Part shown: piece by piece, positions 39,985 to 52,898 of the stretch
How positions within the stretch are numbered: position 1 is the first letter of the stretch
How the letters are laid out: every line of letters starts with the position of its first letter
Source: Arsenophonus endosymbiont of Aleurodicus floccissimus
Lineage (GTDB): Bacteria; Pseudomonadota; Gammaproteobacteria; Enterobacterales; Enterobacteriaceae
Length of the DNA stretch: 64,000 nucleotides
Reading direction: 5' to 3'
NCBI RefSeq assembly: GCF_900343025.1
Contig: NZ_OUND01000005.1
Span: 186,001-250,000 of the forward strand
Notes under the pieces: generated by a model
Databases searched by the model: none
The model's input: the letters and a program-made list of their open reading frames with translations, nothing else
What the model was told of the DNA's origin: nothing
Position numbers and translations under genes: made by a program

Positions 39985-41094
39985 ATGATGAACAATAGCA
40001 AAACTTTGGTGATAAAATTAGGAACAAGTGTATTAACGGGTGGATCGCGTTGTCTGGATCATGCTCGTATTGTTGAATTAGTGCGACAATGCGCACAGCA
40101 GCATGAAAAAGGTCACCACATTATCATTGTCACTTCGGGTGCAATTACTGCTGGTAGAGCGCATTTAGGTTATCCAACATTACCTGAAACAATTGCTTCG
40201 AAACAATTACTCGCGGCGGTTGGGCAAAGCCATCTGATCCAACTTTGGGAACGATTGTTTTCCATTTATGGTATTCATATTGGTCAGATGTTATTGACCC
40301 GAGCTGATATTGAAGATCGCGAACGTTTTTTGAATGCACGCGACACATTACAAGCGTTACTGGATAACCGTATTATTCCTGTTATCAATGAAAATGATGC
40401 CGTTGCGACAGCCGAAATTAAAGTTGGTGATAATGATAATTTATCGGCATTGGTTGCAATTTTAGCTGATGCGGATAAGTTACTATTATTAACGGATATC
40501 GAGGGACTGTATACCGCAGATCCCCTCAACAATCCAAATGCACAATTGATCACTGAAGTTCATGATATTAATGATGAACTAAGATGCATGGCAGGTGATA
40601 GTGTGACCGGTTTAGGCACTGGTGGAATGGCAACAAAGTTGCAAGCAGCGGGTATTGCTGGCCGAGCGGGAATTGAAGTGATTATCACCGCTGGTGATAA
40701 GCCTAATGTGATCGCAAATGTGCTCGAAGGTCTGCAAGTAGGAACAAAATTTCATCGCTTAAAAACGCCAATGGAAAACCGAAAACGGTGGATTTTTGGC
40801 GCGCCTCTGGCGGGTGAAATTGTTGTCGATGAGGGTGCTGCTTTGGCTATCCAGCAAAAAGGCAGTTCATTATTACCAAAAGGAATAAAGAAAATTAGTG
40901 GTAATTTTTCGCGCGGCGACGTTGTGTGTATTCTTAATTTATTAGGCAAAGATTTAGCGCATGGGGTGACTCATTATAATAGCGATGCTTTACGCCTGAT
41001 CGCAGGATATCATTCGCAAGAAATTAATCGAATTTTGGGTTATGAGTATGGTGCTGTTGCTATTCACCGTGACGATATGATAGTGAGTAAATGA
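39985..41094 (+). CDS. proB: Glutamate 5-kinase
   Basis: A 369-residue enzyme catalysing the first step of proline synthesis, feedback-inhibited by proline. The amino-acid kinase domain shows [51 protein letters not shown], and [16 protein letters not shown]-terminal PUA domain follows (about residue 275 on, [20 protein letters not shown]). The start is 39985 or 39988, with GAG upstream. The stop overlaps the proA start (TGATG), giving a proBA operon. Intact. Confidence 0.96.
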   Translation: MMNNSKTLVIKLGTSVLTGGSRCLDHARIVELVRQCAQQHEKGHHIIIVTSGAITAGRAHLGYPTLPETIASKQLLAAVGQSHLIQLWERLFSIYGIHIGQMLLTRADIEDRERFLNARDTLQALLDNRIIPVINENDAVATAEIKVGDNDNLSALVAILADADKLLLLTDIEGLYTADPLNNPNAQLITEVHDINDELRCMAGDSVTGLGTGGMATKLQAAGIAGRAGIEVIITAGDKPNVIANVLEGLQVGTKFHRLKTPMENRKRWIFGAPLAGEIVVDEGAALAIQQKGSSLLPKGIKKISGNFSRGDVVCILNLLGKDLAHGVTHYNSDALRLIAGYHSQEINRILGYEYGAVAIHRDDMIVSK

Positions 41095-42347
41095 TGTTGG
41101 AAAAAATAGGCAAAGCGGCTAAACAAACTTCATGGTACCTGGCAAGGTTAAATACAAAACAGAAAAATAATGTCTTAATGGATATTGCTGATTGCCTTCA
41201 ACAACAGAGTGATGCAATTTTAGCTGCGAATGCTCAGGATATGGAAGCCGCAAAAGCTGGCCATATGAGTGCAGCTATGCAAGACAGACTATTGCTAACT
41301 GTTGAGCGATTAGATGCTATTGCGAATGATGTAAGAAAGGTATGCCAATTAGTTGATCCGGTTGGACGTATACTCGATGGCGGTTTATTAGATAATGGCT
41401 TAAATATACAACGTCGAAGTGTTCCACTGGGCGTGATTGGTGTTATTTATGAAGCGCGTCCGAATGTAACAATCGATGTTGCCTCGTTATGTTTGAAAAC
41501 CGGTAATGCGGTAATTTTGCGTGGTGGTAAAGAGACCTCACAGACTAATCAAGCAATCGTTAACGTTATTCAGCAAGCGTTGCAACAAAATGATATTCCA
41601 CAGGCAGCGGTTCAATCTATTGATGATCCAGACAGAAAATTAGTAACCCAATTGCTGAAAATGGATCGCTATGTAGATATGTTGATCCCGCGTGGTGGTG
41701 CAGGTTTACATAAGCTATGCCGTGAACAATCAACTATCCCAGTGATCACTGGTGGTATTGGTGTCTGTCATATTTATGTCGATCAGCATATTGATTTTAA
41801 CAAAGCACTGCCACTGATCGTCAATGCTAAAGTGCAGCGTCCAAGTGCATGTAATTCATTGGAAACTTTATTAGTTCATAAAAGTATTGCGGCTACATTT
41901 CTACCAGTTTTGGCTGAGAAAATGGCTGAGCAAAATGTGACGTTACATGCCAGCCGGCATGCAATGTCATATTTAAAGTCAAGTCCGGCAAGCGTTGTTG
42001 AAGTGATGGAGCAGAATTACCGCGATGAATGGTTATCGCTTGATGTTAACGTTAAAGTCGTCAACGATATTGATGCTGCGATTAATCACATTCGGGATTA
42101 TGGAACGGCCCATTCTGATGCTATTTTGACCCAATCAATTCAACAAGCAGATTATTTTGTTCAGAGCGTTGATTCTGCGGCTGTTTATGTTAATGTCAGT
42201 ACGCGATTTACAGATGGCGGACAATTTGGTTTAGGTGCAGAGGTTGCGGTAAGCACACAAAAACTGCATGCAAGAGGTCCGATGGGATTAGATACATTAA
42301 CAACCTATAAATGGATTGGTTATGGAGATAATTTAACACGTTCTTGA
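41094..42347 (+). CDS. proA: Gamma-glutamyl phosphate reductase
   Basis: A 417-residue aldehyde-dehydrogenase-fold enzyme making glutamate-5-semialdehyde with NADPH. Motifs include [46 protein letters not shown], the nucleophile Cys in [16 protein letters not shown], and [19 protein letters not shown]. The ATG at 41094 overlaps the proB stop by one base; 41091 is the alternative. It is intact, with a good terminator downstream. Confidence 0.96.
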   Translation: MLEKIGKAAKQTSWYLARLNTKQKNNVLMDIADCLQQQSDAILAANAQDMEAAKAGHMSAAMQDRLLLTVERLDAIANDVRKVCQLVDPVGRILDGGLLDNGLNIQRRSVPLGVIGVIYEARPNVTIDVASLCLKTGNAVILRGGKETSQTNQAIVNVIQQALQQNDIPQAAVQSIDDPDRKLVTQLLKMDRYVDMLIPRGGAGLHKLCREQSTIPVITGGIGVCHIYVDQHIDFNKALPLIVNAKVQRPSACNSLETLLVHKSIAATFLPVLAEKMAEQNVTLHASRHAMSYLKSSPASVVEVMEQNYRDEWLSLDVNVKVVNDIDAAINHIRDYGTAHSDAILTQSIQQADYFVQSVDSAAVYVNVSTRFTDGGQFGLGAEVAVSTQKLHARGPMGLDTLTTYKWIGYGDNLTRS

Positions 42348-42369
42348 GTCATTACTTCACGATTTTTTG

Positions 42370-42400
42370 AGCCACACTGTTGTTGTGTGGCTTTATTTTA
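42370..42400 (+). terminator. Rho-independent terminator of proBA
   Basis: An 8-bp stem AGCCACAC/GTGTGGCT with a short loop is followed by TTATTTTA, 22 bp after the proA stop. Confidence 0.85.
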
Positions 42401-42507
42401 ATCGTGGAAATTTAGAATTTTTACTTTTGTAAATTTTAAATCTCGCTTGTTAAGCTGACATATATGTTCTAACTAATTAAATAAATTATCGATTAGGACG
42501 ACTTGAT

Positions 42508-43030
42508 ATGCTTTATCTTATTGGACCAAGAGGTGCAGGGAAGACAACAGCAGGAAGAACGTTAGCTGAATCTAGGATGTGTCATTTTTTTGATACCGAT
42601 TTGTTAGTTAAACAAAATGCTAAAATAAGTATTGCCGAGTTAATTGAACGAGATGGTTGGGATTGCTTTCGTGATTTGGAGTCCAGCGTGTTGCGATCAA
42701 TACGACAGCCAAACTCAGTAATCTCAACGGGGAGGAGGGATTATTTTACTGAAAGAAAATCGTGATTTTATGAAAAAAAATGGCTGTATTATTTATTTAC
42801 AAGCCCCATTTGATGTATTAAGTAGGCGTTTTTCTGCTGATCCTGAAATTTCACAACGACCAACATTAACAGGTAAGCCCTTAGCAGAAGAGATAGCTGA
42901 AATAATGAATGAAAGAGAAGGCTACTATATAGATATCGCTGATTACATTATTGATGCCGCTTTACCGACGACAAAAGTTATTTACCAAATAGACCGTTTT
43001 TTGCAAAACGATAAAAAATACTTTGTATGA
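42508..43030 (+). pseudogene. aroL: Shikimate kinase II (single frameshift)
   Basis: Shows the P-loop LIGPRGAGKTTAGRTLAE, FFDTDLLV (shikimate Asp), and ERDGWDCFRDLE. In the glycine-rich ISTGGG motif a one-base insertion near 42733 shifts the frame. The rest (KKNGCIIYLQAPFDVL, SQRPTLTGKPLAEEI) is in the next frame to TGA 43030. Only one indel is visible, in a G-rich run, so recent inactivation or error are both possible. Loss would block chorismate synthesis unless aroK is present elsewhere. Confidence 0.88.
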
Positions 43031-43112
43031 TCTCAATTTTGCTAAGTTAGTTATCTTCAGTGATAGATGTACTCTAAAATGATCGATAACATTAAGGGGT
43101 AAGGAAAGAGAT

Positions 43113-45260
43113 ATGCTGATAAAATTATTGCGCGCAATATTCCAGTTTCTTTTTCGCGTGACTGTGGTTGGTGAAATAAAAGTTAAAGAATATGAGCGAT
43201 GTTTAATAACACCTAATCATATCTCTTTTTTAGATGGGATCCTGCTCACTCTTTTTTTTTTACCTATTCGCCCGCTTTTTGCTGTTTATTCATCTATCGG
43301 CACACCACGCTTTATTAAATTATTAACACCCTATGCCGATGTTGTTCCGCTTGATCCTGCCAACCCAATCACTATTCGAACTTTAGTTAGAGAAATAGAA
43401 AAAGGGCGTCCGATCGTCATTTTTCCTGAAGGAAGAATTAGCGTTCATGGTTCACTGATGAAAATTTATGATGGTGTTGCTTTTGTTGCGGCAAAAACAG
43501 GCGCTAAAGTTATTCCGATTAGAATTGATGGACCTGAATTGAGTTACTTCAGTCGGTTGAAAGGCATTTTTAAGCTCAAATATTTTCCTAAAATAACATT
43601 GACGATTTTACCAGCCACAAAAATTACCATGCCTGAGGCGAAACGAGCGGCAGAGCGCCGGCGGTAGGCAGGAGTACAACTTTATAAGATTATGAAAGAA
43701 GCTCGACTGCATAGTCGCTGCCAGTAAACATTAATGAAAGCTTATTTTGCTGCGATGAAACGTTTTGGCCGTTTCACGGCTTGTATTGAAGATATTAGTT
43801 TTAGAAGACAGCTATCAAAGTTTTCTCAAGAAAACCTTAGCGGCGGGGCTTATTATTGAACGTTATACCAAACAGCATGAACATATCGGCTTACTTTTAC
43901 CTAATGCAACAATGACTGCGGCTACTATTTTTGGCGCAATATTACGTGGCCGGATCCCTGCCATGATGAATTATACTGCTGGTAGCAATGGCTTAAAAAT
44001 GCCATCAAAGCGGCATCCATTAAAACAATTTTTAGTTCTCATCAGTTTATTGAAAAAGGTAAGTTATTACATTTGCCTGAACAGGTTACTGAAGTCAATT
44101 GGATTTTTTTAGAAGATCTACAAAACACCCTGACTTGGCAAGATAAAAAATGGATCCTATATCACTTACTATTGCCAAAAAAAGCGCTTATACCAGCAAA
44201 ACCAGATGATGCGGCATTGATCCTTTTTACCTCAAGATCGGAGGGAACTCCTAAAGGGGTAGTTAATAGCCATATCAGTTTATTGGCTAATGTAGAGCAA
44301 GTTAAAACAGTGGCCTGATTTTATGCCTAAAGATCGATTTATGTCCGCATTACCGCTTTTCCATGCTTTTGGGCTGACGGTAGGTTTATTCATTCCTATT
44401 TTTTCCGGTAGTCATGTCCTGTTTTATCCTAGTCCACTACATTATCGGGTGATCACAGAGTTGGTTTATGACAAAAATTGCACAGTACTTTTTGCTACTC
44501 CTACTTTTCTGGCACATTATGCCCGTTTTGCTCACCCTTATGATTTTGCGCGCGTGCGTTATGTTGTTGCAGGTGTTGAAAAACTTATTAAAAGCACAAA
44601 AAAATTTGGTTCGACAAATTCGGTATCCGAATACTTGAAGGCTATGGTATGACCGAATGTACCCCAATTGTATCAATCAACGTTACTATGGCGGCTAAAG
44701 TTGATACTGTTGGTCAAATTTTGCCTGGTATTGAAACCAGACTACTGCCGGTGTCAGGTATTGAGAAATCCGGCCGTTTACAGTTACGTGGCCCAAATGT
44801 CATGAAAGGTTATTTACGAGTCGAGGATCCTAATCATTTAGAATCGCCTCATGCAAAAAATAGCCAAGGAGAGAATGTGGAGGGATGGTATGATACCGGT
44901 GATATTGTTGAACTTGATAATGATGATTATTGTATTATCCGTGGTAGAGCAAAACGTTTTGCAAAACTAGCAGGTGAAATGGTTTCATTAGAAACAGTCG
45001 AGCATCTTGCTGGTAGTTTATCACCCCATGCTCAGCATGGCGTGGTTATCAAAACTACCAATAATAAAGGTGAAAGCCTGATCTTATATACCACCGATAA
45101 CACATTAAATCGTCGTCGATTATTGGCGGCAGCAAAAGAAAAAGGATTACCTGAATTAGCGGTACCAAGAGATATTCGTTACCTAAAAACATTTTCTGTA
45201 CTTGGCAGTGGAAAACCGGATTTTGTGGCGTTAATAAAAATTGCGGGAGAGCAGTCTTGA
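43113..45260 (+). pseudogene. aas: Bifunctional lysophospholipid acyltransferase/acyl-ACP synthetase (broken)
   Basis: The N-terminal acyltransferase domain has the catalytic NHISFLDG (HxxxxD) and [18 protein letters not shown], and reads to a TAG at 43665. The linker and AMP-binding domain are split over at least four frames. They include [42 protein letters not shown] (the AMP motif), [24 protein letters not shown], and [25 protein letters not shown]. The natural stop is at 45260. Aas repairs lysophosphatidylethanolamine in the inner membrane together with LplT, whose gene overlaps by one base. Confidence 0.93.
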
Positions 45261-46479
45261 TGAAAGATTTAATAGTATCGCCGCCGCTATTAACTAGAGG
45301 TATAAAAGCGCTACTTTTATCTCAATTTTTTTCTGCTTTTGCTGATAATGCCCTATTATTTGTCATTTTAGCGCAACTCAAAGCCACGCTTTATTTCGAT
45401 TGGAGCCAACCTATCTTACAAGTGGTGTTTATTTTTACTTATATTATAGTTAGCGCCTTTTGTGGGACAAATAGCAGATTGTTTTGCCAAAGGTCGGGTC
45501 ATGTTATACTAATATTAGTGAGTTGATCGGAGCGGTAGGCATTCTGTTAGGACTGGATCCTTTTCTCTGCTATGGTTTAGTTGGCATTGGTGCTGCAGCT
45601 TACTCGCCAGCAAAATATGGCATCTTAGCTGAGCTCACCACTGGCAATAATTTAGTTAAAGCAAATGGCTTTATCGAAGCTTCGACAATAGAGGCAATTT
45701 TGTTTGGTTCTGTTGCGGGTGGTTTTTTTGCCGATATCGATCTGTTATTTGCTTTATCTATGTGTGTCCTGTTTTATGTAATTGCGGAGGTGATTAATTT
45801 ATATATTCCTCGATTAGCGTCGGTTAAAAATAAACAAAAATGGGCTTTTCACCAGCTAATTTTGAATTTTATTGGTCTATTTAAAACACTTTGGCGTGAT
45901 CATGGCGGGCGATTTTCTTTAATTGGTACCAGTCTTTTTTGGGGCGCCGGTGTAACACTGCGTTTTTTATTAGTGCTCTGGGTGCCAATAGCACTTAATA
46001 TTACCGATAATACTATACCTACATTTCTTAATGGGGTGTTGGCAATAGGTATCATCATTGGTGCTGGATTTGCGGTACATATCATTACATTCAATAAAGT
46101 TAGTCGTTGTATGACGGTAGGGATCTTTATTGGTGTGATAATTATTATTTTATCAATGCAACAACATCTTTTTTCTACTTATTTGATCCTTATTATATTA
46201 GGTGTTTTAGGTGGTTTATTTATTGTTCCGCTTAATGCTTTACTACAAGAAAAAGGCAAACACACGATTGGCGCAGGTAATGCTGTCGCTATTCAGAATT
46301 TAAGTGAAAATACCATTATGCTAATTATCTTAGGCTTTTATTCATTAGCGCTCAAAACAGGTATTTCTATTATTACGATAGGAATAGTGTTTGGTATAAC
46401 CTTTGCAACAGCAATCGGCATCCTCTGGATTTGGTATCTATATCGCAAGATGTATGAAAAAGGAAAATGGCTAAAATGA
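45260..46479 (+). pseudogene. lplT: Lysophospholipid transporter LplT (frameshifted)
   Basis: An MFS-type flippase. The N-terminal frame from ATG 45260 (LLSQFFSAFADNALLFVILAQ) is lost near 45465-45520, around the region encoding QIADCFAKGR. The remaining 330 residues (ELIGAVGILLGL, AAYSPAKYGILAELTTGNNLVKANG, about ten helices) read intact to TGA 46479. Two close indels explain it. It overlaps both aas and pncC, as in an operon. Loss matches that of aas. Confidence 0.9.
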
Positions 46480-46983
46480 ATAGTGAGCAGCTGCTCTATG
46501 AATTAAGTAATAATCTTGCTAATAGCCTAAAGGAACAGGGTAAAACAATAATTTGTGCAGAGTCATGTACAGGAAGGAGGATGGATTGCTAAAGTCATTA
46601 CTGATATTTCAGGTAGTTATGCCTATTTTCAGCGAGGTTTTGTTACTTATAGTAATGAAGCTAAGCATGATATGCTAGGTGTGAGTAAAAATACGTTGTA
46701 TAAATATGGGTGCTATTAGTGAACAGGTTGTCATAGAGATGGCAGAAAGAGCGTTAGCTAGGGGCTAATGCTGATTTTGCGGTTTCAGTTAGCGGTATTG
46801 CCGGCCCTGATGGTAGTACTGATGAAAAACCGATTGGTACAGTTTGGTTTTGCTAGCAAATCTCTTTCTGTTACAAGGATAGTAACTCGTTGTTGCTTGT
46901 TTAAAGGCGATTGTATTCAGATCCGACGCCAAGCCGTGATATTTTCATTAACAACATTATTGAAAGAAATAATCAAAAACTAA
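46476..46983 (+). pseudogene. pncC: Nicotinamide-nucleotide amidase PncC (broken)
   Basis: ATG 46476 overlaps the lplT stop. The chain EQGKTIICAESCTGG contains the catalytic serine region, then shifts at a small duplication near 46573 (WIAKVITDISGSYAYFQRGFVTYSNEAK). It shifts again near 46708 and 46762 before [31 protein letters not shown], ending at TAA 46983. It recycles NMN to nicotinate mononucleotide. It lies directly before recA, as in E. coli. Confidence 0.9.
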
Positions 46984-47085
46984 CTTGATGATGTATATTT
47001 ATACAGCATAATTATCAACAACCGATATCAAATCGTCTTATCTGCAGTGAAGTATTATCTTCACTTCATTGCTCGGGGGAGTTAA

Positions 47086-48148
<1,063 letters not shown>

Positions 48149-48908
48149 CTTAATAAATAAAATTGATTAAATCTATGGGCTGTATTCGATCTGGATATGG
48201 CCTTTTGCTTATTATAAATTAGTTATTAATACAAGTTAGATTGAATTATCATTTGAAACACTCTTTAATAAAATAGTATTAGGATTTACAATGTTATTAA
48301 CAATTAATGGATATGATTAGTTCATTTTTTACAAAAAGTGCTTTGTTTTGTTATATATAGCAAATTGTTATTATTGGCTTAATATATTCAAGCGCAGTTT
48401 TTGATTAATTTGTGTTAGACTTACGCTATTGCTTTCCTTAATCTTCTATTTAGCTGATAACTATAGCTTATACGTAATTTAAACTAAGTGAAATTAACCA
48501 CTGGAGTTATCTATTGGCAATTATCTTTCTAAATGTAGATGGAGACAAAATTTAACCGCTTTGTCCCAATAATAGGAAAATAAATATAATGAAATAGTGT
48601 TAATGTAGTGTTAGTTTCCCTGCATAATAGTTAAATCGTTTTATGTTAAACTAATCAGACTAGTCGTTGTTGTATTAGTTAAAAAACGACATATTTAGGG
48701 AAAGGTGTAACTATAAAGCCTGAGCATTTGAGCGATGTATCAATACACGTCAGTTAGTAGATCCTTGTCACCGATTTAGTCATAAAACAATTTAAGGATT
48801 TCTCAGGTTTGCCAGGTAAAAATGCCGTCGGTAACTTGATTGATGATAAAAATGTGTTTATCACATCAAGTCATAGATCTATTTTCCCAGCTTGATTTCA
48901 GGATAATT
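48149..48908. other. 760-bp gap where recX would be expected
   Basis: AT-rich sequence between recA and alaS with no recognisable coding remnant. In relatives recX lies here. A small inverted repeat TGATAAA/TTTATCA occurs at 48844-48863, just before alaS. The region presumably contains the alaS promoter. Confidence 0.45.
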
Positions 48909-51551
48909 ATGAGTAGTAAAAGCACCGCTGAGATCCGTCAAGCGTTTCTCAACTTTTTTCATACTAAAGGGCATGAAGTTGTACCTAGTAGTTCATTAGT
49001 ACCAAATAATGACCCAACATTATTGTTTACTAATGCAGGCATGAACCAATTTAAAGATGTATTTTTGGGATTGGATAAAAGAGCTTATTCTCGAGCAACA
49101 ACCGCACAACGTTGTGTTCGAGCTGGAGGCAAACATAATGATTTAGAAAATGTAGGATATACCGCTCACCATCATACTTTTTTTGAAATGTTAGGAAATT
49201 TTAGCTTTGGTGATTATTTTAAACAGGATGCAATCAAATATGCCTGGGAACTACTGACAAGTGAGCAGTGGTTTAATTTACCCAAAGAGCGACTTTGGAT
49301 CACCGTTTATCACACTGATGAGGAAGCTTATAATATTTGGCAGCAAGAAATTGGTATTCCGGCTGAACGTATTATTCGGATAGGTGATAATAAGGGTGCA
49401 CCTTATGCTTCTGACAATTTCTGGCAAATGGGGGATACCGGTCCTTGTGGCCCTTGTACAGAAATTTTTTATGATCATGGGGAACATATGAGGGGGGGGC
49501 CGCCAGGGTCACCTGAAGAGCCTGAAGAGGATGGTGATCGCTATATTGAAATCTGGAATATTGTTTTCATGCAATTTAACCGCCAATCTGATGGCAGTTT
49601 AAAGGCACTTCCAACACCTTCTGTTGATACAGGTATGGGGCTTGAACGTATTGCCGCAGTATTACAACATGTTAACTCAAATTATGAGATTGATTTATTT
49701 CGTCAATTAATTACTGCTATTGCTAAAGTGATTGCTTTATCGGATCTAAATAATAAATCATTACGTGTCATCGCTGATCATATTCGATCAAGCGCTTTTC
49801 TTATTGGTGATGGTGTATTTCCTGCTAATGAAGGACGTGGATATGTATTGCGTCGTATTATTCGTCGAGCGGTTCGTCATGGATATATGCTAGGAGCGAA
49901 AGAGACATTTTTCTATAAATTAGTTGCACCATTAATTCAGGTAATGGGTAACGCAGCTGATGAGCTAAAATCTCAACAAGCAACGATTGAAAAAACATTG
50001 AAGAATGAAGAGGAACAGTTTGCTCGTACTTTAGCGCGTGGTTTGCAACTACTGGATGATGAATTAGCACAATTACAAGGCGACACTTTAGCTGGTGAAA
50101 TCGCATTTCGGCTCTATGATACTTATGGTTTCCCATTTGATTTAACCGCTGATGTTTGCCGTGAACGCAATATTAAAGTCGACGAGTTAGGTTTTAACGC
50201 TGCGATGGAGCAGCAAAGAGATCGAGCTCGAGAGTCGAGTGGATTTGCGACCGATTATAATGATGTCATTCAAGTAGATAGTCATAGTGATTTCTCAGGT
50301 TATGAAAATAACAACCAACAAGCTGCAGTAACGGCTATTTTTCATTATGGTAAGCCTGTCAATGTATTAAACCAAGGTGAAGAAGGGATTATTATTCTTG
50401 ATAAAACCTCTTTTTATGCTGAGTCAGGTGGTCAGGTTGGTGATAGCGGTATACTTAGCAATAGCCATTGTCAATTTGCTGTGTCTGACACACAAAAATA
50501 TGCTCAAGCAATTGGACATATTGGTAAGGTAATGACTGGCTCAATAGCGATAAATAATTTGGTCGACGCAAGAATTGACATTGAACGTCGTAACGCTATT
50601 CGTCTCAATCACTCAGCTACCCATTTGTTGCATGCCGCTTTGCGTGATGTATTGGGAAATCATGTAAGCCAAAAAGGATCTTTAGTGAATGAGAAATATT
50701 TGCGTTTTGATTTTTCTTATTTTGCTGCAATGACGCCAATGCAAATACGCCAAATAGAAGATATCGTAAATTATCAAATTCGTAAAAATGAACCTATTAT
50801 AACGACATTAATCGATTTAGAGGCGGCAAAAGAAAAAGGTGCGATGGCGCTTTTTGGTGAAAAATATGATGCACAGGTACGCGTTCTTAGTATTGGCGAT
50901 TTTTCTATTGAGTTATGCGGCGGCACTCATGCCAATCGGACTGGCGATATAGGATTATTTCGTATTAGCAGCGAATCGGGTACGGCCGCCGGAATTCGGC
51001 GGATAGAAGCTATAACCGGGCAAGTTGCTATAGATGATCTTCACCAGCAATCCAATTTATTGGCTGAAATTGGCCAATTAATGAAAGGTGATGCTAATAA
51101 TCTAATGGAAAAAATTAAAACGGCATTAGATAAAGTTAAGTTATTAGAAAGGTCGTTAGATCAATTAAAAGGGCAACAAGCTGCCCAAGAAAGTGTTTCT
51201 TTAAGTCAACAAGTTAAAAAAATTAACGGAGTTAACCTATTAGTTACTCAGTTAAATAACACTGAACCTAAACAGCTACGTATCATTGTTGATGACTTAA
51301 AAAATCAATTAAAATCAGCAATTATTGTGCTTTCTACTATAAGTAATGATAAAGTCAGTCTAATTGTTGGTGTAACCAATGATTTGACTGTTAAAATAAA
51401 GGCTGGTGATTTAATTTCATTTGTTGCGCAGCAAGTAGGTGGAAAAGGGGGTGGTCGTCCTGACATGGCTCAGGCCGGCGGCTCTAATATAACAGCACTT
51501 CCTGCTGCATTAGCATCGGTTGAAGAGTGGGTTAATTCGCGCTTGACATGA
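48909..51551 (+). CDS. alaS: Alanyl-tRNA synthetase
   Basis: An 880-residue protein charging tRNA-Ala. The catalytic domain shows the class II motif [36 protein letters not shown], and [15 protein letters not shown]. It is followed by the tRNA-recognition domain and the editing domain with the zinc ligands [11 protein letters not shown] and [13 protein letters not shown]. The C-terminal oligomerisation domain is [13 protein letters not shown]. The start at 48909 ([14 protein letters not shown]) matches homologues; an in-frame ATG at 48840 adds unrelated residues. The frame is intact over 2.6 kb in a region full of broken genes. Confidence 0.97.
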   Translation: MSSKSTAEIRQAFLNFFHTKGHEVVPSSSLVPNNDPTLLFTNAGMNQFKDVFLGLDKRAYSRATTAQRCVRAGGKHNDLENVGYTAHHHTFFEMLGNFSFGDYFKQDAIKYAWELLTSEQWFNLPKERLWITVYHTDEEAYNIWQQEIGIPAERIIRIGDNKGAPYASDNFWQMGDTGPCGPCTEIFYDHGEHMRGGPPGSPEEPEEDGDRYIEIWNIVFMQFNRQSDGSLKALPTPSVDTGMGLERIAAVLQHVNSNYEIDLFRQLITAIAKVIALSDLNNKSLRVIADHIRSSAFLIGDGVFPANEGRGYVLRRIIRRAVRHGYMLGAKETFFYKLVAPLIQVMGNAADELKSQQATIEKTLKNEEEQFARTLARGLQLLDDELAQLQGDTLAGEIAFRLYDTYGFPFDLTADVCRERNIKVDELGFNAAMEQQRDRARESSGFATDYNDVIQVDSHSDFSGYENNNQQAAVTAIFHYGKPVNVLNQGEEGIIILDKTSFYAESGGQVGDSGILSNSHCQFAVSDTQKYAQAIGHIGKVMTGSIAINNLVDARIDIERRNAIRLNHSATHLLHAALRDVLGNHVSQKGSLVNEKYLRFDFSYFAAMTPMQIRQIEDIVNYQIRKNEPIITTLIDLEAAKEKGAMALFGEKYDAQVRVLSIGDFSIELCGGTHANRTGDIGLFRISSESGTAAGIRRIEAITGQVAIDDLHQQSNLLAEIGQLMKGDANNLMEKIKTALDKVKLLERSLDQLKGQQAAQESVSLSQQVKKINGVNLLVTQLNNTEPKQLRIIVDDLKNQLKSAIIVLSTISNDKVSLIVGVTNDLTVKIKAGDLISFVAQQVGGKGGGRPDMAQAGGSNITALPAALASVEEWVNSRLT

Positions 51552-51773
51552 ATTAACCATGATGGTTGCATAACTTAATTATGCAACCTTTAACGGATTA
51601 TTTTTAAATGACCTAAGTACAAAATTATATTTTTAGCTACAATATTAGTATGATGATTGCTTTAGGTTAAATACTTTAGGTGAATATCATTGCTTTACGT
51701 TTTCACGGTGTGTGATGGATAATAGTGGGGAAACCTAGAGACCCGACTCTTTTTAATTTTCAAGGAGCAAAGA

Positions 51774-51959
51774 ATGCTTATTCTGACTCGTCGAGTTGGT
51801 GAAACGCTCATGATAGGCGATGAGGTAACAGTAACGGTGCTGGGTGTAAAAGGCAACCAGGTACGTATAGGGGTTAATGCACCCAAAGAGGTTTCTGTTC
51901 ACCGTGAAGAAATTTATCAACGGATCCAAGCTGAAAAAAGCCAGCCCAATAATCAGTAA
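51774..51959 (+). CDS. csrA: Carbon storage regulator CsrA
   Basis: A 61-residue RNA-binding dimer, starting [18 protein letters not shown] and with [20 protein letters not shown], identical in layout to E. coli CsrA including the RNA-contacting Leu4 and Arg44 regions. AAGGAG lies 8 bp upstream of the ATG. It controls translation of many mRNAs at GGA motifs. It is intact despite loss of other regulators (crl, lysR, luxS). Confidence 0.97.
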
Positions 51960-52528
51960 TTTTTAGTAAAGCGTTCATTCTTAGGTATATGTTAATTATA
52001 TTTATAGAATAAGCGCTGTTTCTTATTGCCATCTATTTTATGTCTGTATTTTTTCAAGTTTAGTATCCTATAAAACCAATTAGATAGATTGTAAAAAATG
52101 TCTTTTTTTAGTATTTTTTACATTATGAATCAAATGCCGGATTTTAATTGTTAGATACCAACGCATTTTTTTTAAAAAATTACAAATAAATCAATAGATT
52201 ATTAGTTGACATAACTTATAAAAAGAAAATATTCAGGTTAACTATTTTTACTCTGGAATAGTTTTCTTTATTAAAGGATAAGAACCTACTTTTGATCTGT
52301 TTTTTTCTGTTAATCTTCCTGTTTTGATGATTTTTTATTGGTGAATATAAAATACCATATTATTTTATTTCGTTGTTAAACTACTCATCTTGATTGTGAA
52401 ATGTGTAAACGAACTAAAAAAAGAACGTAAAAAGATTGGAAAAATTGTTTGACTTCTAAGTCGGGGAAAGTAATATGAGTGCCACGCAAGAGAGAGATGG
52501 TTTGAAATTGTCTCGTTGCTTATTCGAT
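51960..52528. other. AT-rich gap between csrA and the serV-argV tRNAs
   Basis: No gene recognised. Minus-strand frames through the tRNA genes are shadows. The tRNA promoter is presumably close to 52440-52500, but I could not assign boxes with confidence. Confidence 0.4.
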
Positions 52529-52621
52529 GGTGAGGTGGCCGAGAGGCTGAAGGCGCTCCCCTGCTAAGGGAGTATGCGGTTAATAGCTGCATCGAGGGTT
52601 CGAATCCCTCTCTCACCGCCA
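52529..52621 (+). tRNA. serV: tRNA-Ser (GCT)
   Basis: A 93-nt type II tRNA with GGTGAGG/CTCTCACC acceptor pairing, a long variable arm after CTGCTAAGGGAG, anticodon GCT, T-loop GGTTCGAATCC and encoded CCA. It nearly matches E. coli serV and lies between csrA and gshA, as there. Confidence 0.97.
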
Positions 52622-52631
52622 TTTTGATAGT

Positions 52632-52708
52632 GCATCCATAGCTCAGCTGGATAGAGTACTCGGCTACGAACCGAGCGGTCGGAGGTTCGAATCCTTCTGG
52701 ATGCGCCA
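52632..52708 (+). tRNA. argV: tRNA-Arg (ACG)
   Basis: A 77-nt tRNA with GCATCCA/TGGATGC acceptor stem, anticodon ACG (read as inosine at the wobble position), T-loop GGTTCGAATCC and encoded CCA. E. coli has four tandem copies (argVYZQ) here; only one is present. It is the main decoder of CGN arginine codons. Confidence 0.97.
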
Positions 52709-52720
52709 TATCATAAAACC

Positions 52721-52750
52721 TACCCTGTCAATTAACGGCAGGGTTTTTTG
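52721..52750 (+). terminator. Rho-independent terminator of the serV-argV transcript
   Basis: ACCCTG and CAGGGT form a stem over an 11-nt loop, followed by TTTTTTG, 13 bp after the tRNA-Arg CCA end. Confidence 0.85.
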
Positions 52751-52898
52751 TTTTATAATTCAAATGTGTTTGTTAAAAAAATATATCAATTACTTTAGTG
52801 ATTTGCTCTAGATAATCTAGACGGCGACAATTTTAATTATTTACGCTAAAGTAACTTTTCTAAAAGTAAAAATAACAAACGGATAACGAGAGGTCAAT

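Noticed and set aside
48840-48908. AlaS start at 48840
   Set aside because: The added 23 residues are not in homologues; the conserved N-terminus begins at 48909.
52365-52709. 114-residue minus-strand frame
   Set aside because: It runs antisense through the tRNA-Ser and tRNA-Arg genes.
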